Shown here piece by piece: positions 16,581 to 24,716 of a stretch of DNA of 64,000 nt (the stretch's first letter is position 1; each line of letters starts with the position of its first letter). Location: assembly GCF_008704995.1 (NCBI RefSeq), contig NZ_CP023747.1, positions 5,115,501 through 5,179,500 of the forward strand. The letters are read 5' to 3'. The notes below the pieces were generated by a model that had not been told where the DNA came from, ran no database searches, and saw nothing but the letters and a program-made list of their open reading frames with translations. Both the position numbers and the translations under genes were made by a program. The stretch comes from Streptomyces nodosus (GTDB taxonomy: Bacteria; Actinomycetota; Actinomycetes; Streptomycetales; Streptomycetaceae).

Positions 16581-17333
16581 ATGGGGATCTATGTGGAGGC
16601 ACATATCCGCGACGACCTCGACCGGATATGGGCACACACCCAGGACCCCGCGCGGCGCCGGCGCTGGGACCTGCGCCTCACCGAGATCGACTGCCTTCCG
16701 CACCCGGAGGGCGAACCACGGCGCTTCCGTTACGCCACCCGCGTCCTGCCCTTTGTGACGGTCTCCGGGACCGGGGTCTCGGCGGGGGAGAAGACGGCAC
16801 CGGACGGGACGCGCACCTCCGCACTGCGCTTCGCCTCCCCGCATCCGCTGTCGCCGGTCACCGAGGGCGGCAGCTACTGGCGGTGTGTGCCCGACGGTGA
16901 CGGCATCCGCCTTCTGACCGGCTACGACCACCGGCCGCGCTGGGGCCGCGCGGGCATGCTCGTGGACCGCGTCCTGCTCCGCCCGCTGACGGGCTGGGCG
17001 ACCGCCTGGTCCTTCGACCGGCTGAGGCTGTGGCTGGAGCGGGGGATCACCCCGGAGCGCGCCCTGGTGAACTGGCTGGTGGAACTGGCCGTCCGCGCCC
17101 TGGTCGTGGCCGCCGCCGGCACCGGTCTCGCCCTGGACTCCTTCGCGCACCTCTTCGGCCCGCTCGCGGCGGCGATGGCGTATCTGTGCCCGCTCCTGCT
17201 GGCCGTCGCCGTCGCGGTGGCCCTGTCCTCGTCGCCCCGCTCCTGCACCCCGGCCGCGCGGCGCTGTCTGCGCACCCCGCCCACACGGGCGGCCGCGCCC
17301 CGTCTCCTGGCCACCCTGGAGCGGCCGTCATGA
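16581..17333 (+). CDS. SRPBCC-domain protein with C-terminal membrane segments
   Basis: 250 aa. The first about 150 residues resemble the SRPBCC/START-like hydrophobic-pocket fold (polyketide cyclase/dehydrase-type). A hydrophobic stretch follows (about residues 170-215), giving one or two membrane spans, and the protein ends with an Arg/Cys-rich tail. Ligand unknown. It is the first gene after the two-operator promoter. GGGGGGA lies 7 bases before the ATG. The tetR gene starts 58 bp after its stop. Confidence 0.75.
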   Translation: MGIYVEAHIRDDLDRIWAHTQDPARRRRWDLRLTEIDCLPHPEGEPRRFRYATRVLPFVTVSGTGVSAGEKTAPDGTRTSALRFASPHPLSPVTEGGSYWRCVPDGDGIRLLTGYDHRPRWGRAGMLVDRVLLRPLTGWATAWSFDRLRLWLERGITPERALVNWLVELAVRALVVAAAGTGLALDSFAHLFGPLAAAMAYLCPLLLAVAVAVALSSSPRSCTPAARRCLRTPPTRAAAPRLLATLERPS

Positions 17334-17391
17334 CCCCGGTGCGCGGGGTGTGTCCCGGCTCCGGCCGGTGCGGGAGGAAGGAAGGGCGCGC

Positions 17392-18057
17392 ATGAGTGCG
17401 GCGACCAGGACGAAGCTGCTGGAGGGCGCGCTGCGGACGCTCACCGAGCAGGGCATCGCCGGGACCTCGGCCCGGACCGTCGCGGCCGGCGCCGGCGTCA
17501 ACCAGGCGCTGGTCTTCTACCACTTCGGTTCGGTGGAGGAGTTGCTCGCGGAGGCATGCCGCTACGGCACGGAGCAGCGGGTGGCCCGGTACCGGGAGCG
17601 GCTGGACCGGATCGACTCGCTCGGCGAACTCCTCGTGTTCGGGCGGGAGATGCACGAGGAGGAGAAGGCGGCGGGGCAGGTGGCCGTGCTCGGCCAGCTG
17701 CTGGCCGGCGCCCAGGCCCACCCCCGGCTGGCCTCGGCCACGGCGGCCGGGCTCGACCTGTGGATCGTGGAGATCGAGCGGGTGCTGGAGCGGGTGCTGG
17801 CCTCGACGCCGCTCGCGGAGTTCGCCGATCCCGCGGGGCTCGCCCGCGCGGTGTCCGCCTCCTTCGTGGGGATCGAGCTGTACGAGGGGGTGGACGAGGA
17901 GGGCGCGGCCGCCGCCCTGGCCGCCCTGGAACAACTGGCGTCCCTGGTGGCGGCCCTCGACACCCTGGGCCCCGTGGCCCAGCGCGCCCTCCGCCACACC
18001 CTCCGGCGGACCTCCGGCAGTACCGGGGTCACCGCTCGTGTTCGACGTACTCCTTGA
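17392..18057 (+). CDS. TetR-family regulator
   Basis: 221 aa. N-terminal helix-turn-helix is near residues 8-55 (GIAGTSARTVAAGAGVNQALVFYHFGS). The C-terminal part is all-helical with many Ala/Leu, the usual ligand-binding domain. Ribosome site AAGGG lies 5 bases before ATG 17392. Because it is downstream of its presumed operators (16496-16557) in the same operon as an SRPBCC protein, it probably senses the ligand that protein handles. Its 3' end overlaps the convergent SRPBCC gene by 29 bp. Confidence 0.87.
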   Translation: MSAATRTKLLEGALRTLTEQGIAGTSARTVAAGAGVNQALVFYHFGSVEELLAEACRYGTEQRVARYRERLDRIDSLGELLVFGREMHEEEKAAGQVAVLGQLLAGAQAHPRLASATAAGLDLWIVEIERVLERVLASTPLAEFADPAGLARAVSASFVGIELYEGVDEEGAAAALAALEQLASLVAALDTLGPVAQRALRHTLRRTSGSTGVTARVRRTP

Positions 18058-18460
18058 ACTGCTCCAGATCGGAGCGGACGATGCGTTCGATCGCGTTCGC
18101 CTGGGCGAAGCCCTTGGGGCCGCCGAACGTCTCCCGGACGGCGCCGGGGTCGTACTCGAGGCGTATCTGGACCCGGGTGCGGTCGCGGCCGAGCTCCTGG
18201 AGGGAGAAGGAGCCCGTCAGCGGGGGACCGCCCGTGGTCCGCCACTCCATCACACGTTCCCCGCCGCGGTCGGAGAGCTCGGTCTCGAACTCACGGGACC
18301 GGCCGCCCGCCTCGACGTCCAGACGTGCCCGGCCCTCCGTCTCGGAGCGGGCCTCCCGTACCCCCTCCACAAAGCGTGGATAGCCCTCCACGCGATGAAG
18401 GCTGTTCCAGGCCGTGTCGATCGGAACTCCTACGTCCACATGCTCTTCGAGGGTGCTCAT
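18029..18460 (-). CDS. SRPBCC-family protein (143 aa)
   Basis: A complete single-domain SRPBCC (polyketide cyclase/dehydrase and lipid-transport-like) protein: VDVGVPIDTAWNSLHRVEGYPRF at the start, then the beta sheet, and a terminal helix (ANAIERIVRSDLEQFKEYVE). No signal peptide. It starts with a good GGAGG site upstream of the ATG. It overlaps tetR tail to tail. Substrate unknown. Confidence 0.82.
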   Translation of the reverse strand: MSTLEEHVDVGVPIDTAWNSLHRVEGYPRFVEGVREARSETEGRARLDVEAGGRSREFETELSDRGGERVMEWRTTGGPPLTGSFSLQELGRDRTRVQIRLEYDPGAVRETFGGPKGFAQANAIERIVRSDLEQFKEYVEHER

Positions 18461-18549
18461 GGTCCACCTCCACGTTCGGCTCAGGGCGTATGGCCTTGCT
18501 CTTCCAGTGTGCGCCCGAGGGGGCCGGCCGCCCGAAAGGCGAGACGGGG

Positions 18550-18588
18550 CTGACCAGCATGTGACCGGCCGGTAAGGTCGATGCCGTG
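18550..18588 (+). promoter_or_regulatory. Leaderless promoter of the MarR-family gene
   Basis: -35 CTGACC (18550-18555), a 17-bp spacer, -10 TAAGGT (18573-18578), then 7 bases to the GTG at 18586. No Shine-Dalgarno sequence fits in the gap, so transcription probably starts at the start codon. Confidence 0.6.
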
Positions 18589-19095
18589 CCGAAGCCGCTC
18601 AGCCTCTCCTTCGACCCCATCGCCCGCGCCGACGAGCACTGGAAACAGCGATGGGGCAATGTGCCCTCCATGGCCGCGATCACCTCGATCATGCGGGCGC
18701 AGCAGATCCTGCTCGCCGAGGTCGACGCGGTGGTCAAACCGTACGGACTGACCTTCGCGCGGTACGAGGCGCTGGTGCTGCTCACCTTCTCCAAGGCCGG
18801 CGAACTACCCATGTCCAAGATCGGGGAGCGTCTGATGGTGCACCCGACCTCGGTGACCAACACGGTCGACCGCCTGGTGAGGTCCGGTCTGGTCGCCAAG
18901 CGGCCCAACCCCGACGACGGCCGCGGCACCCTCGCCTCCATCACCGACAAGGGCCGCGAGGTCTGTGACGAGGCCACCCGCGACCTGATGGCGATGGAGT
19001 TCGGGCTCGGTGCCTATGACGCCGAGGAGTGCGCCGAGATCTTCGCGATGCTGCGCCCGCTGCGGGTCGCCGCCGGGGACTTCGAGTCCGCGTAG
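18586..19095 (+). CDS. MarR-family regulator
   Basis: 169 aa. Winged helix in residues about 45-115 (LPMSKIGERLMVHPTSVTNTVDRLVRSGLVAKRPNPDDGRG is the recognition helix and wing). The N-terminal helix (MAAITSIMRAQQILLAEVDAVVKPYGLT) belongs to the dimer interface. It is unrelated in detail to the AbsC-like MarR. GTG 18586 fits a leaderless transcript. A small DUF3817 gene follows. Target genes are unknown. Confidence 0.87.
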   Translation: MPKPLSLSFDPIARADEHWKQRWGNVPSMAAITSIMRAQQILLAEVDAVVKPYGLTFARYEALVLLTFSKAGELPMSKIGERLMVHPTSVTNTVDRLVRSGLVAKRPNPDDGRGTLASITDKGREVCDEATRDLMAMEFGLGAYDAEECAEIFAMLRPLRVAAGDFESA

Positions 19096-19181
19096 ACACG
19101 CGCCGTATGCGCCCCGTACGCGCCGGTCCGCCGCCGGGGGTGCCCGAAGATCGCCCGGAACCTGCGGTTACGCTCGTCCCC

Positions 19182-19517
19182 ATGAAACGAAGCGTGCTGA
19201 CCCGCTACCGCGTCATGGCCTATGTCACCGGCGTGCTGCTGGTCCTGCTGACCCTCGGTGTGATCGCCAAGTTGCTGGACATCAACGGCGCCGCGGACTT
19301 CACCCGGGTCGTGGGCATCGCGCACGGCTGGCTGTACGTCGTCTATCTGGTCTTCGCCTTCGACCTCGGCTCCAAGGCGAAGTGGCCGGTCGGCAAGCAG
19401 CTGTGGGTGCTGCTGGCGGGGACGATCCCGACGGCCGCCTTCTTCGTGGAGCGCAAGGTCAGCCATGAGCTGGAGACCAAGCTCGCCGACGCGACACCGG
19501 CGGTCGCCAAGGCCTGA
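19182..19517 (+). CDS. DUF3817 membrane protein (111 aa), paralogue
   Basis: Three membrane helices (about residues 12-30, 42-62 and 70-90) and a basic C-terminus. It is a homologue of the protein encoded at 15730. ATG at 19182 begins right at the family N-terminus, and the upstream longer frame is noise. A TACGCT box (19169-19174) lies 7 bases before it with no ribosome site, so leaderless translation is likely. Function unknown. Confidence 0.82.
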   Translation: MKRSVLTRYRVMAYVTGVLLVLLTLGVIAKLLDINGAADFTRVVGIAHGWLYVVYLVFAFDLGSKAKWPVGKQLWVLLAGTIPTAAFFVERKVSHELETKLADATPAVAKA

Positions 19518-19528
19518 GGCGGGTCGCC

Positions 19529-19567
19529 ACCGCCGTACGCCCGCGGGAGCGGGGTACGGCGGTTTTC
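19529..19567 (+). terminator. Terminator after the second DUF3817 gene
   Basis: ACCGCCGTAC (19529-19538) pairs with 19554-19563 and is followed by TTTT, so it looks like a classical intrinsic terminator. Confidence 0.8.
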
Positions 19568-19602
19568 TCGTACCCGGTCGGAGTCGGGCGGCCCTGTAGC
19601 GG

Positions 19603-19632
19603 TCGACATTTACTAGGACGTCCTAGTAAATT
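19603..19632 (+). promoter_or_regulatory. icmA promoter with 24-bp palindromic operator
   Basis: A perfect 24-bp palindrome at 19608-19631 (half site ATTTACTAGGAC). It fills the space between a -35-like TCGACA (19603-19608) and a -10-like TAAATT (19627-19632), 18 bp apart. The ATG of icmA follows 7 bases later. A repressor bound here would cover the whole core promoter. The shape suits a TetR-family protein; the tetR gene that ends on icmA is one candidate. Confidence 0.75.
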
Positions 19633-19639
19633 CGACGGT

Positions 19640-21376
19640 ATGGACGCTGACGCCATCGCGGAGGGCCGCCGACGCTGGCAGGCCCGTTATGACGCCGCAC
19701 GCACGCGTGAGGCGGCCGGGGGCTCCGAGGCGAAACCCCCGAGGAGCTGGACGCGCACCACGCTCTCCGGCGACCCCGTGGAGCCCGTGTACGGGCCCCG
19801 GCCCACCGACAGCTACGAGGGCTTCGAGCGGATCGGCTGGCCGGGCGAGTACCCCTTCACCCGCGGTCTGTATCCGACCGGCTACCGGGGCCGGAGCTGG
19901 ACCGTCCGCCAGTTCGCCGGGTTCGGGAACGCCGAGCAGACCAATGAGCGCTTCAAGGCGATCCTGGAGGCCGGCGGCGGAGGCCTGAGCGTCGCCTTCG
20001 ACATGCCGACGCTGATGGGCCGCGACTCCGACGATCCGCGCTCCCTGGGCGAGGTCGGGCACTGCGGGGTGGCGATCGACTCGGCGGCCGACATGGAGGT
20101 CCTGTTCCAGGACATCCAGCTGGGTGAGGTTACGACCTCGATGACGATCAGCGGTCCGGCCGTCCCCGTCTTCTGCATGTATCTGGTCGCCGCCGAGCGG
20201 CAGGGCGTCGACCCGGCCGTGCTCAACGGCACGCTCCAGACCGACATCTTCAAGGAGTACATCGCCCAGAAGGAGTGGCTCTTCCGGCCCGAGCCGCATC
20301 TGCGTCTGATCGGCGACCTGATGGAGCACTGCACGGCCGGCATCCCCGCCTACAAGCCGCTGTCCGTCTCCGGCTACCACATCCGTGAGGCGGGCGCGAC
20401 GGCCGCACAGGAGCTGGCGTACACCCTGGCGGACGGCTTCGGATATGTGGAGCTGGGGCTCAGCCGCGGGCTCGACGTGGATGTCTTCGCCCCGGGGCTG
20501 TCCTTCTTCTTCGACGCGCATGTCGACTTCTTCGAGGAGATCGCCAAGTTCCGGGCCGCGCGCCGCATCTGGGCGCGCTGGATGCGCGAGGTGTACGGCG
20601 CGCGGAGCGACAAGGCGCAGTGGCTGCGCTTCCACACCCAGACCGCCGGGGTCTCGCTGACCGCCCAGCAGCCGTACAACAACGTGGTGCGTACGGCGGT
20701 GGAGGCGCTGGCGGCGGTGCTGGGCGGGACCAACTCGCTGCACACCAACGCACTGGACGAGACGCTGGCGCTGCCGAGCGAACAGGCGGCGGAGATCGCG
20801 CTGCGCACCCAGCAGGTGCTGATGGAGGAGACCGGGGTCGCCCATGTCGCGGACCCGCTGGGCGGTTCGTGGTACGTCGAGCAGCTGACGGACCGGATCG
20901 AGGCGGACGCGGAGAAGATCTTCGAGCAGATCAAGGAGCGGGGACTGCGGGCGCATCCGGACGGTCGGCACCCGATCGGCCCGATGACCTCCGGCATTCT
21001 GCGGGGGATCGAGGACGGCTGGTTCACGGGCGAGATCGCGGAGTCCGCCTTCCGCTATCAGCAGGCCCTGGAGAAGGGCGACAAGCACGTGGTGGGCGTC
21101 AATGTCCACACCGGATCGGTCACCGGGGACCTGGAGATCCTGCGGGTCGGCCACGAGGTGGAGCGGGAGCAGGTGCGGGTGCTCGCGGCGCGCCGGGCGG
21201 CGCGGGACGAGACCGCGGTGCGTACGGCGCTCGACGGCATGCTGGCGGCGGCACGCGACGGCACCGACATGATCGGCCCCATGCTGGACGCGGTGCGCGC
21301 GGAGGCGACGCTCGGCGAGATCTGCGGGGCGCTGCGGGACGAGTGGGGGATCTACACGGAGCCGCCGGGCTTCTGA
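19640..21376 (+). CDS. icmA: Isobutyryl-CoA mutase large subunit IcmA
   Basis: 578 aa, close to the 566 residues of the S. cinnamonensis enzyme plus a 12-residue insert. It carries the substrate barrel of adenosylcobalamin mutases and lacks the cobalamin domain, which is on a separate small subunit (IcmB) not in this window. Isobutyryl-CoA mutase rather than methylmalonyl-CoA mutase is indicated by Phe92 (RQFAGFG) and Gln210 (EYIAQKEW), where the methylmalonyl enzyme has Tyr89 and Arg207. It interconverts isobutyryl-CoA and n-butyryl-CoA, linking valine breakdown and fatty-acid metabolism. ATG 19640 has no ribosome site and is probably leaderless. Confidence 0.95.
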   Translation: MDADAIAEGRRRWQARYDAARTREAAGGSEAKPPRSWTRTTLSGDPVEPVYGPRPTDSYEGFERIGWPGEYPFTRGLYPTGYRGRSWTVRQFAGFGNAEQTNERFKAILEAGGGGLSVAFDMPTLMGRDSDDPRSLGEVGHCGVAIDSAADMEVLFQDIQLGEVTTSMTISGPAVPVFCMYLVAAERQGVDPAVLNGTLQTDIFKEYIAQKEWLFRPEPHLRLIGDLMEHCTAGIPAYKPLSVSGYHIREAGATAAQELAYTLADGFGYVELGLSRGLDVDVFAPGLSFFFDAHVDFFEEIAKFRAARRIWARWMREVYGARSDKAQWLRFHTQTAGVSLTAQQPYNNVVRTAVEALAAVLGGTNSLHTNALDETLALPSEQAAEIALRTQQVLMEETGVAHVADPLGGSWYVEQLTDRIEADAEKIFEQIKERGLRAHPDGRHPIGPMTSGILRGIEDGWFTGEIAESAFRYQQALEKGDKHVVGVNVHTGSVTGDLEILRVGHEVEREQVRVLAARRAARDETAVRTALDGMLAAARDGTDMIGPMLDAVRAEATLGEICGALRDEWGIYTEPPGF

Positions 21377-21999
21377 GACGGCCACGGCCGGGTGGCCGGT
21401 GCCGTCAGGCCCCCCAGCAGCACCCGGGTGAAGCCGCGGACCCACTCCTCGTCCGCCGGGCGGGCGCTGACCAGGGTGCGGTGGAGCACGGCACCCGCCA
21501 CCATGTCGAAGATCAGATCGACGGTGCGGGCCGCCTCCCCGGCGTCGGCCGCGGGAGGCAGCTCGCCGCGGGCCGTCGCCCGTGCCCGGCCCGCCAGCAC
21601 CAGACGCTTCTGGCGGGCCACGATCGAGGTGCGGATGCGTTCGCGCAGCGCGTCGTCCCGGGTGGACTCGGTCATGACGGCCATCAGGCCGCTCTTGGCC
21701 TCCGGGCGGTCCAGGATCGCCGCGAACTGGAGCACCACGCCCTCGATGTCCGCGGCCAGGCTGCCGCGGTCGGGCAGCTCCAGTTCGTCGAAGAGGGCCG
21801 CCACCGCGTCCACCACCAGCTCGTTCTTGCCCGCCCAGCGGCGGTAGAGGGTGGTCTTGGCGACCCCGGCCCGCGTCGCCACATCCTGCAGGGTGAGCTT
21901 CGACCAGCCGAGTTCGACCAGGGCCTCCCGCGTCGCCTCCAGGATCGCGGCGTCCGCGGCGGCGCTGCGGGGGCGCCCCGTACGGGAGCTGTTCTGCAT
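21352..21999 (-). CDS. TetR-family regulator
   Basis: 215 aa, a complete TetR protein. DNA-binding segment near residues 12-60 (LTLQDVATRAGVAKTTLYRRWAGKNELV). The all-helical C-terminus matches the TetR_C family with a conserved DLIFDMVAGAVLHRTL. It overlaps the end of icmA by 25 bp, in the opposite direction. A TAGGGT box (minus strand, 22012-22007) lies 7 bases before the ATG and there is no ribosome site. It may control icmA, through the operator at 19608, or its own promoter. Confidence 0.88.
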   Translation of the reverse strand: MQNSSRTGRPRSAAADAAILEATREALVELGWSKLTLQDVATRAGVAKTTLYRRWAGKNELVVDAVAALFDELELPDRGSLAADIEGVVLQFAAILDRPEAKSGLMAVMTESTRDDALRERIRTSIVARQKRLVLAGRARATARGELPPAADAGEAARTVDLIFDMVAGAVLHRTLVSARPADEEWVRGFTRVLLGGLTAPATRPWPSQKPGGSV

Positions 22000-22119
22000 G
22001 CCGGTGACCCTATCCGTCTCCTCCGGCGCCGGACCGGGTCGCGCCGGGAAGGGGCGGCGCTGTGAAGGAGTGAGGGAGATCACGAAAGAGGGGGTACGAG
22101 GGGGTCCCGGAGGAAGTTA

Positions 22120-22136
22120 CGCTACGAGCCGTAGCG
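22120..22136. promoter_or_regulatory. Inverted repeat between tetR and the thioredoxin-TPR gene
   Basis: CGCTACG (22120-22126) and CGTAGCG (22130-22136) flank a 3-base spacer. This 17-bp site in a divergent promoter region is typical of TetR operators, so it may be the autoregulatory site of the tetR gene at 21999. Confidence 0.6.
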
Positions 22137-22281
22137 AAATCGTGCGCGGCCCCTCCGGTGTGCCGTGTGCGTGAGCGACAACCACCGGCGCCGGGTGGGG
22201 ACCCGGCGCAGAGATTCACCGGCCCGGGCCGGATTTCACAGCGTTTTTCACAGCGGTGCGCGGAAGGGGGAGGATGTACTC

Positions 22282-23256
22282 ATGCAGCCACGGAACATGT
22301 CCATGAGCGGAGTCGTCGACCTCGCCGCGGTGAAGGCCGCCCAGGAGGCCAAGGCGAAGGCGGAGCAGGCGCGCGCCGAAGCGGCCCGGCAGGGTGGGGG
22401 AGGAGCGGTCACCCCGGCCGCCCTCGTCATCGACGTCGACGAGGCGGGGTTCGAGCGCGACGTCCTCCAGCGATCCACCGAGGTGCCGGTCGTCATCGAC
22501 TTCTGGGCCGAGTGGTGTCAGCCGTGCAAGCAGCTGAGCCCGGTCCTGGAGCGGCTGGCCGTCGAGTACAACGGCCAGTTCGTGCTCGCCAAGATCGACG
22601 TCGACGCCAACCAGATGCTGATGCAGCAGTTCGGCATCCAGGGGATCCCGGCCGTCTTCGCCGTCGTCGCCGGGCAGGCACTGCCCCTCTTCCAGGGGGC
22701 CGCCCCCGAGCAGCAGATCCGCGCCACCCTCGACCAGTTGGTCCAGGTCGCCGAGCAGCGCTTCGGGCTGACCGGTCTGACCGTTGACCCGGACGCCCGG
22801 GCGGACGACGCCGAGGCCGCACCCCAGGTTCCCGTCGGCCCCCATGACGCGCTGCTCGAGGCCGCCGTGCAGGCGCTGGACGCGGGCGATCTGGGCGGCG
22901 CCGTCCAGGCGTACAAGAATGTGCTGAGCGACGACCCGGGCAACACGGAGGCCCGACTGGGGCTCTCCCAGGCGGAGTTGCTCCAGCGGGTGCAGGACCT
23001 GGATCCGCAGCGGGTGCGCAAGGAGGCCGCCGAGCAGCCGGGCGATGCGGAGGCTCAGATCGCCGCCGCCGACCTGGATCTGGTGGGCGGACATGTGGAG
23101 GACGCGTTCGGGCGGCTCGTCGAGACCGTCAAGCGCACGGCGGGGGAGGACCGCGAGGCCGTACGGCTGCGGCTGCTGGAGCTCTTCGAGGTGGTCGGCG
23201 CGGACGATCCCCGCGTGACCGCGGCCCGCAGGGCCCTCGCGCGGGCCCTGTTCTGA
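22282..23256 (+). CDS. Thioredoxin-TPR protein (CnoX/YbbN-like co-chaperone)
   Basis: 324 aa. Residues about 45-155 are a thioredoxin domain with a complete WCQPC active site (Cys79 and Cys82). Residues about 200-320 form TPR helices ending in LARALF, as in E. coli CnoX/YbbN, which acts as a chaperedoxin with GroEL. Here the catalytic motif has both cysteines, unlike the SQHC of E. coli CnoX. The first 45 residues are Ala/Lys-rich and helical. GGGGGAGGA lies 8 bases before the ATG. It stands alone. Stress-linked folding help is inference. Confidence 0.87.
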   Translation: MQPRNMSMSGVVDLAAVKAAQEAKAKAEQARAEAARQGGGGAVTPAALVIDVDEAGFERDVLQRSTEVPVVIDFWAEWCQPCKQLSPVLERLAVEYNGQFVLAKIDVDANQMLMQQFGIQGIPAVFAVVAGQALPLFQGAAPEQQIRATLDQLVQVAEQRFGLTGLTVDPDARADDAEAAPQVPVGPHDALLEAAVQALDAGDLGGAVQAYKNVLSDDPGNTEARLGLSQAELLQRVQDLDPQRVRKEAAEQPGDAEAQIAAADLDLVGGHVEDAFGRLVETVKRTAGEDREAVRLRLLELFEVVGADDPRVTAARRALARALF

Positions 23257-23317
23257 CGGGCCATCAAGCCGCGGGCATGTGATGCCCGAGTGAAGGATCA
23301 GCCGACAGGGGCACCGG

Positions 23318-23355
23318 GCGGCCGCGCTTTGCCAAATCTTGGCAATCGCGGCCGC
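23318..23355 (+). terminator. Terminator after the thioredoxin-TPR gene
   Basis: A two-part hairpin: 23318-23326 pairs with 23347-23355, and TTGCCAA (23329-23335) pairs with TTGGCAA (23339-23345) around an ATC loop. The inner 17-bp repeat could also be a regulator site. Confidence 0.75.
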
Positions 23356-23485
23356 TGTTACTCGGAGTAGGTCGGGGCCGTCCGCTCGGATGGTTCTGTA
23401 CCCTCTTCGGTTGTTTTGTCATCCCCCTTTGCGCCACGAAGAGTTGCCGGGCGATGCCGCTGTGTCGGCCTTCGATTGCCCGGCC

Positions 23486-23501
23486 GTTACCAGTGAGTAA
23501 C
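23486..23501. promoter_or_regulatory. Inverted repeat, possible regulator site before the DUF6230 gene
   Basis: GTTAC (23486-23490) and GTAAC (23497-23501) with a 6-base spacer. A related TTACTCGGAGTAG lies at 23358-23370. Which protein binds is unknown. Confidence 0.35.
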
Positions 23502-23877
23502 GAACCCCCTTGCGGGGGCGGCGAGAATGCACCACGATCGGCGACGCCCGGTCCATCGCCGTACCCGACAAGCCAGCCGGTCAACGGATTTTCATGGAAC
23601 CCCACCGGGCAGGAGCCGACTGCGGTGATGCCGGCTCCTGGACAGGGGGGTCTTCGCTGCGGCGGAGCCTGTCCGGCAGGTTGTGCGTGATGCGTGTCAG
23701 GCGCGACCAGTGGTTGTCGCTCGGGGGTGATCGCCGGTGATTCGGGCGCGGTTGGCGCCTTCGAGCGCAGGCGCTCTTCTTCCCGAGGACGTAGCACTTC
23801 TCCCATCCCTGCCCCGGCCGAGCCGCCCACCGGCAGTGAGCCGGGGGCAGGAGATGTACGTCCGAGAAGGAGGAAAG

Positions 23878-24540
23878 ATGGAGTCCCAGGTGCGTGGCGG
23901 GACCAGATGGAAGCGGTTCGCTGTGGTCATGGTGCCCAGCGTGGCCGCCACGGCGGTAATAGGTGTCGCCCTGGCACAGGGCGCGCTCGCCGCGTCGTTC
24001 AGTGTGTCGGGGCAGTCGTTCAAGGTGACGGCGAAGGAGCTCAACGGCAACGGCTTCTCGCAGTACGGGGCCATCGACGCCGGCACCACCCTCAGCGGTG
24101 GCAGCACGGCCCACCCCGTGGCGGTCTCGGCGTTCTCCAGCGCCCATATCCAGAGGATGTGTCAGTCGGTCGTCACCCCGAACATCCCGGTGCTCGGGTC
24201 CGTCACCCTGAAGCTCACGGCGGGTGACAGCAGCAAGGAGGAGAAGCAGGTCTACGCCGAGAACCTGTACATCGACGTCGAGGACCTCGGCGCCGATGCC
24301 ACGTTCAAGAACATGGAGATCGGTGTTGCCGCCGGGGACCTCGCCGGGAACGGCACCAGCCCCGGTATGAAGGGTGGCGAGGAGCAGGCCAACCGCAACG
24401 GGTTCGCCCAGCGCGCCACGGAGGCGAAGCTGACCGACGTGAAGCAGACGGCGTGGGCGACCACCGCGGGAACCTTCCGGCTCCCCGGTCTGCACATGGG
24501 GCTGTCGGTGGGTTCTGGTCCCGACCACGAGTGCTACTAG
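23878..24540 (+). CDS. DUF6230 secreted protein (220 aa)
   Basis: A DUF6230-family protein. A basic start and a hydrophobic stretch (residues about 14-35, VVMVPSVAATAVIGVALAQGALAAS) form a signal peptide or anchor with an AxA-like end. The rest is Ala/Ser/Thr/Gly-rich with beta-strand-like segments and a conserved GLHMGLSVG near the end. AAGGAGG lies 4 bases before the ATG, the strongest ribosome site in this region. It is first in a same-direction trio with the DUF6114 and LEA-like genes. Homologues are sometimes labelled cholesterol esterase; I see no esterase motif here. Confidence 0.85.
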   Translation: MESQVRGGTRWKRFAVVMVPSVAATAVIGVALAQGALAASFSVSGQSFKVTAKELNGNGFSQYGAIDAGTTLSGGSTAHPVAVSAFSSAHIQRMCQSVVTPNIPVLGSVTLKLTAGDSSKEEKQVYAENLYIDVEDLGADATFKNMEIGVAAGDLAGNGTSPGMKGGEEQANRNGFAQRATEAKLTDVKQTAWATTAGTFRLPGLHMGLSVGSGPDHECY

Positions 24541-24716
24541 CGCTCCGACAGGCAACGTTCGCCCCGTCGCGGGCCGACGTTGCCTGCCGCGCCACCGGGC
24601 ACTCGGTGACGGGCGGGGGCGCCCAGGCGTCCCCGCCCGCCCCCTCTCCCCAGGGCTCGCCCTCTCTCAACGCACCACCATCAGCACAGCAACGCCGCAC
24701 CAGGGAGCTGTTTTCC

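Larger units (their letters stand above)
23257..23877. other. 621-bp non-coding region upstream of the DUF6230 gene
   Basis: Contains the thioredoxin-TPR terminator (23318-23355), an inverted GTTAC/GTAAC site (23486-23501), a CCCCC-TTGC-GGGGG hairpin (23505-23518), and hairpins at 23610-23640 and 23641-23673. The minus-strand reading frame across it is Arg/Pro-rich and not gene-like. The region probably holds a promoter and a structured leader for the trio downstream. Confidence 0.6.

Noticed and set aside
23600..23680. Riboswitch upstream of the DUF6230 gene
   Set aside because: Two hairpins are visible but they match no riboswitch consensus I know, including the c-di-AMP type.
23264..23830. 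188-aa minus-strand frame between the thioredoxin-TPR and DUF6230 genes
   Set aside because: Composition is Pro/Arg/Gly with no ribosome site, and it crosses a strong terminator hairpin.
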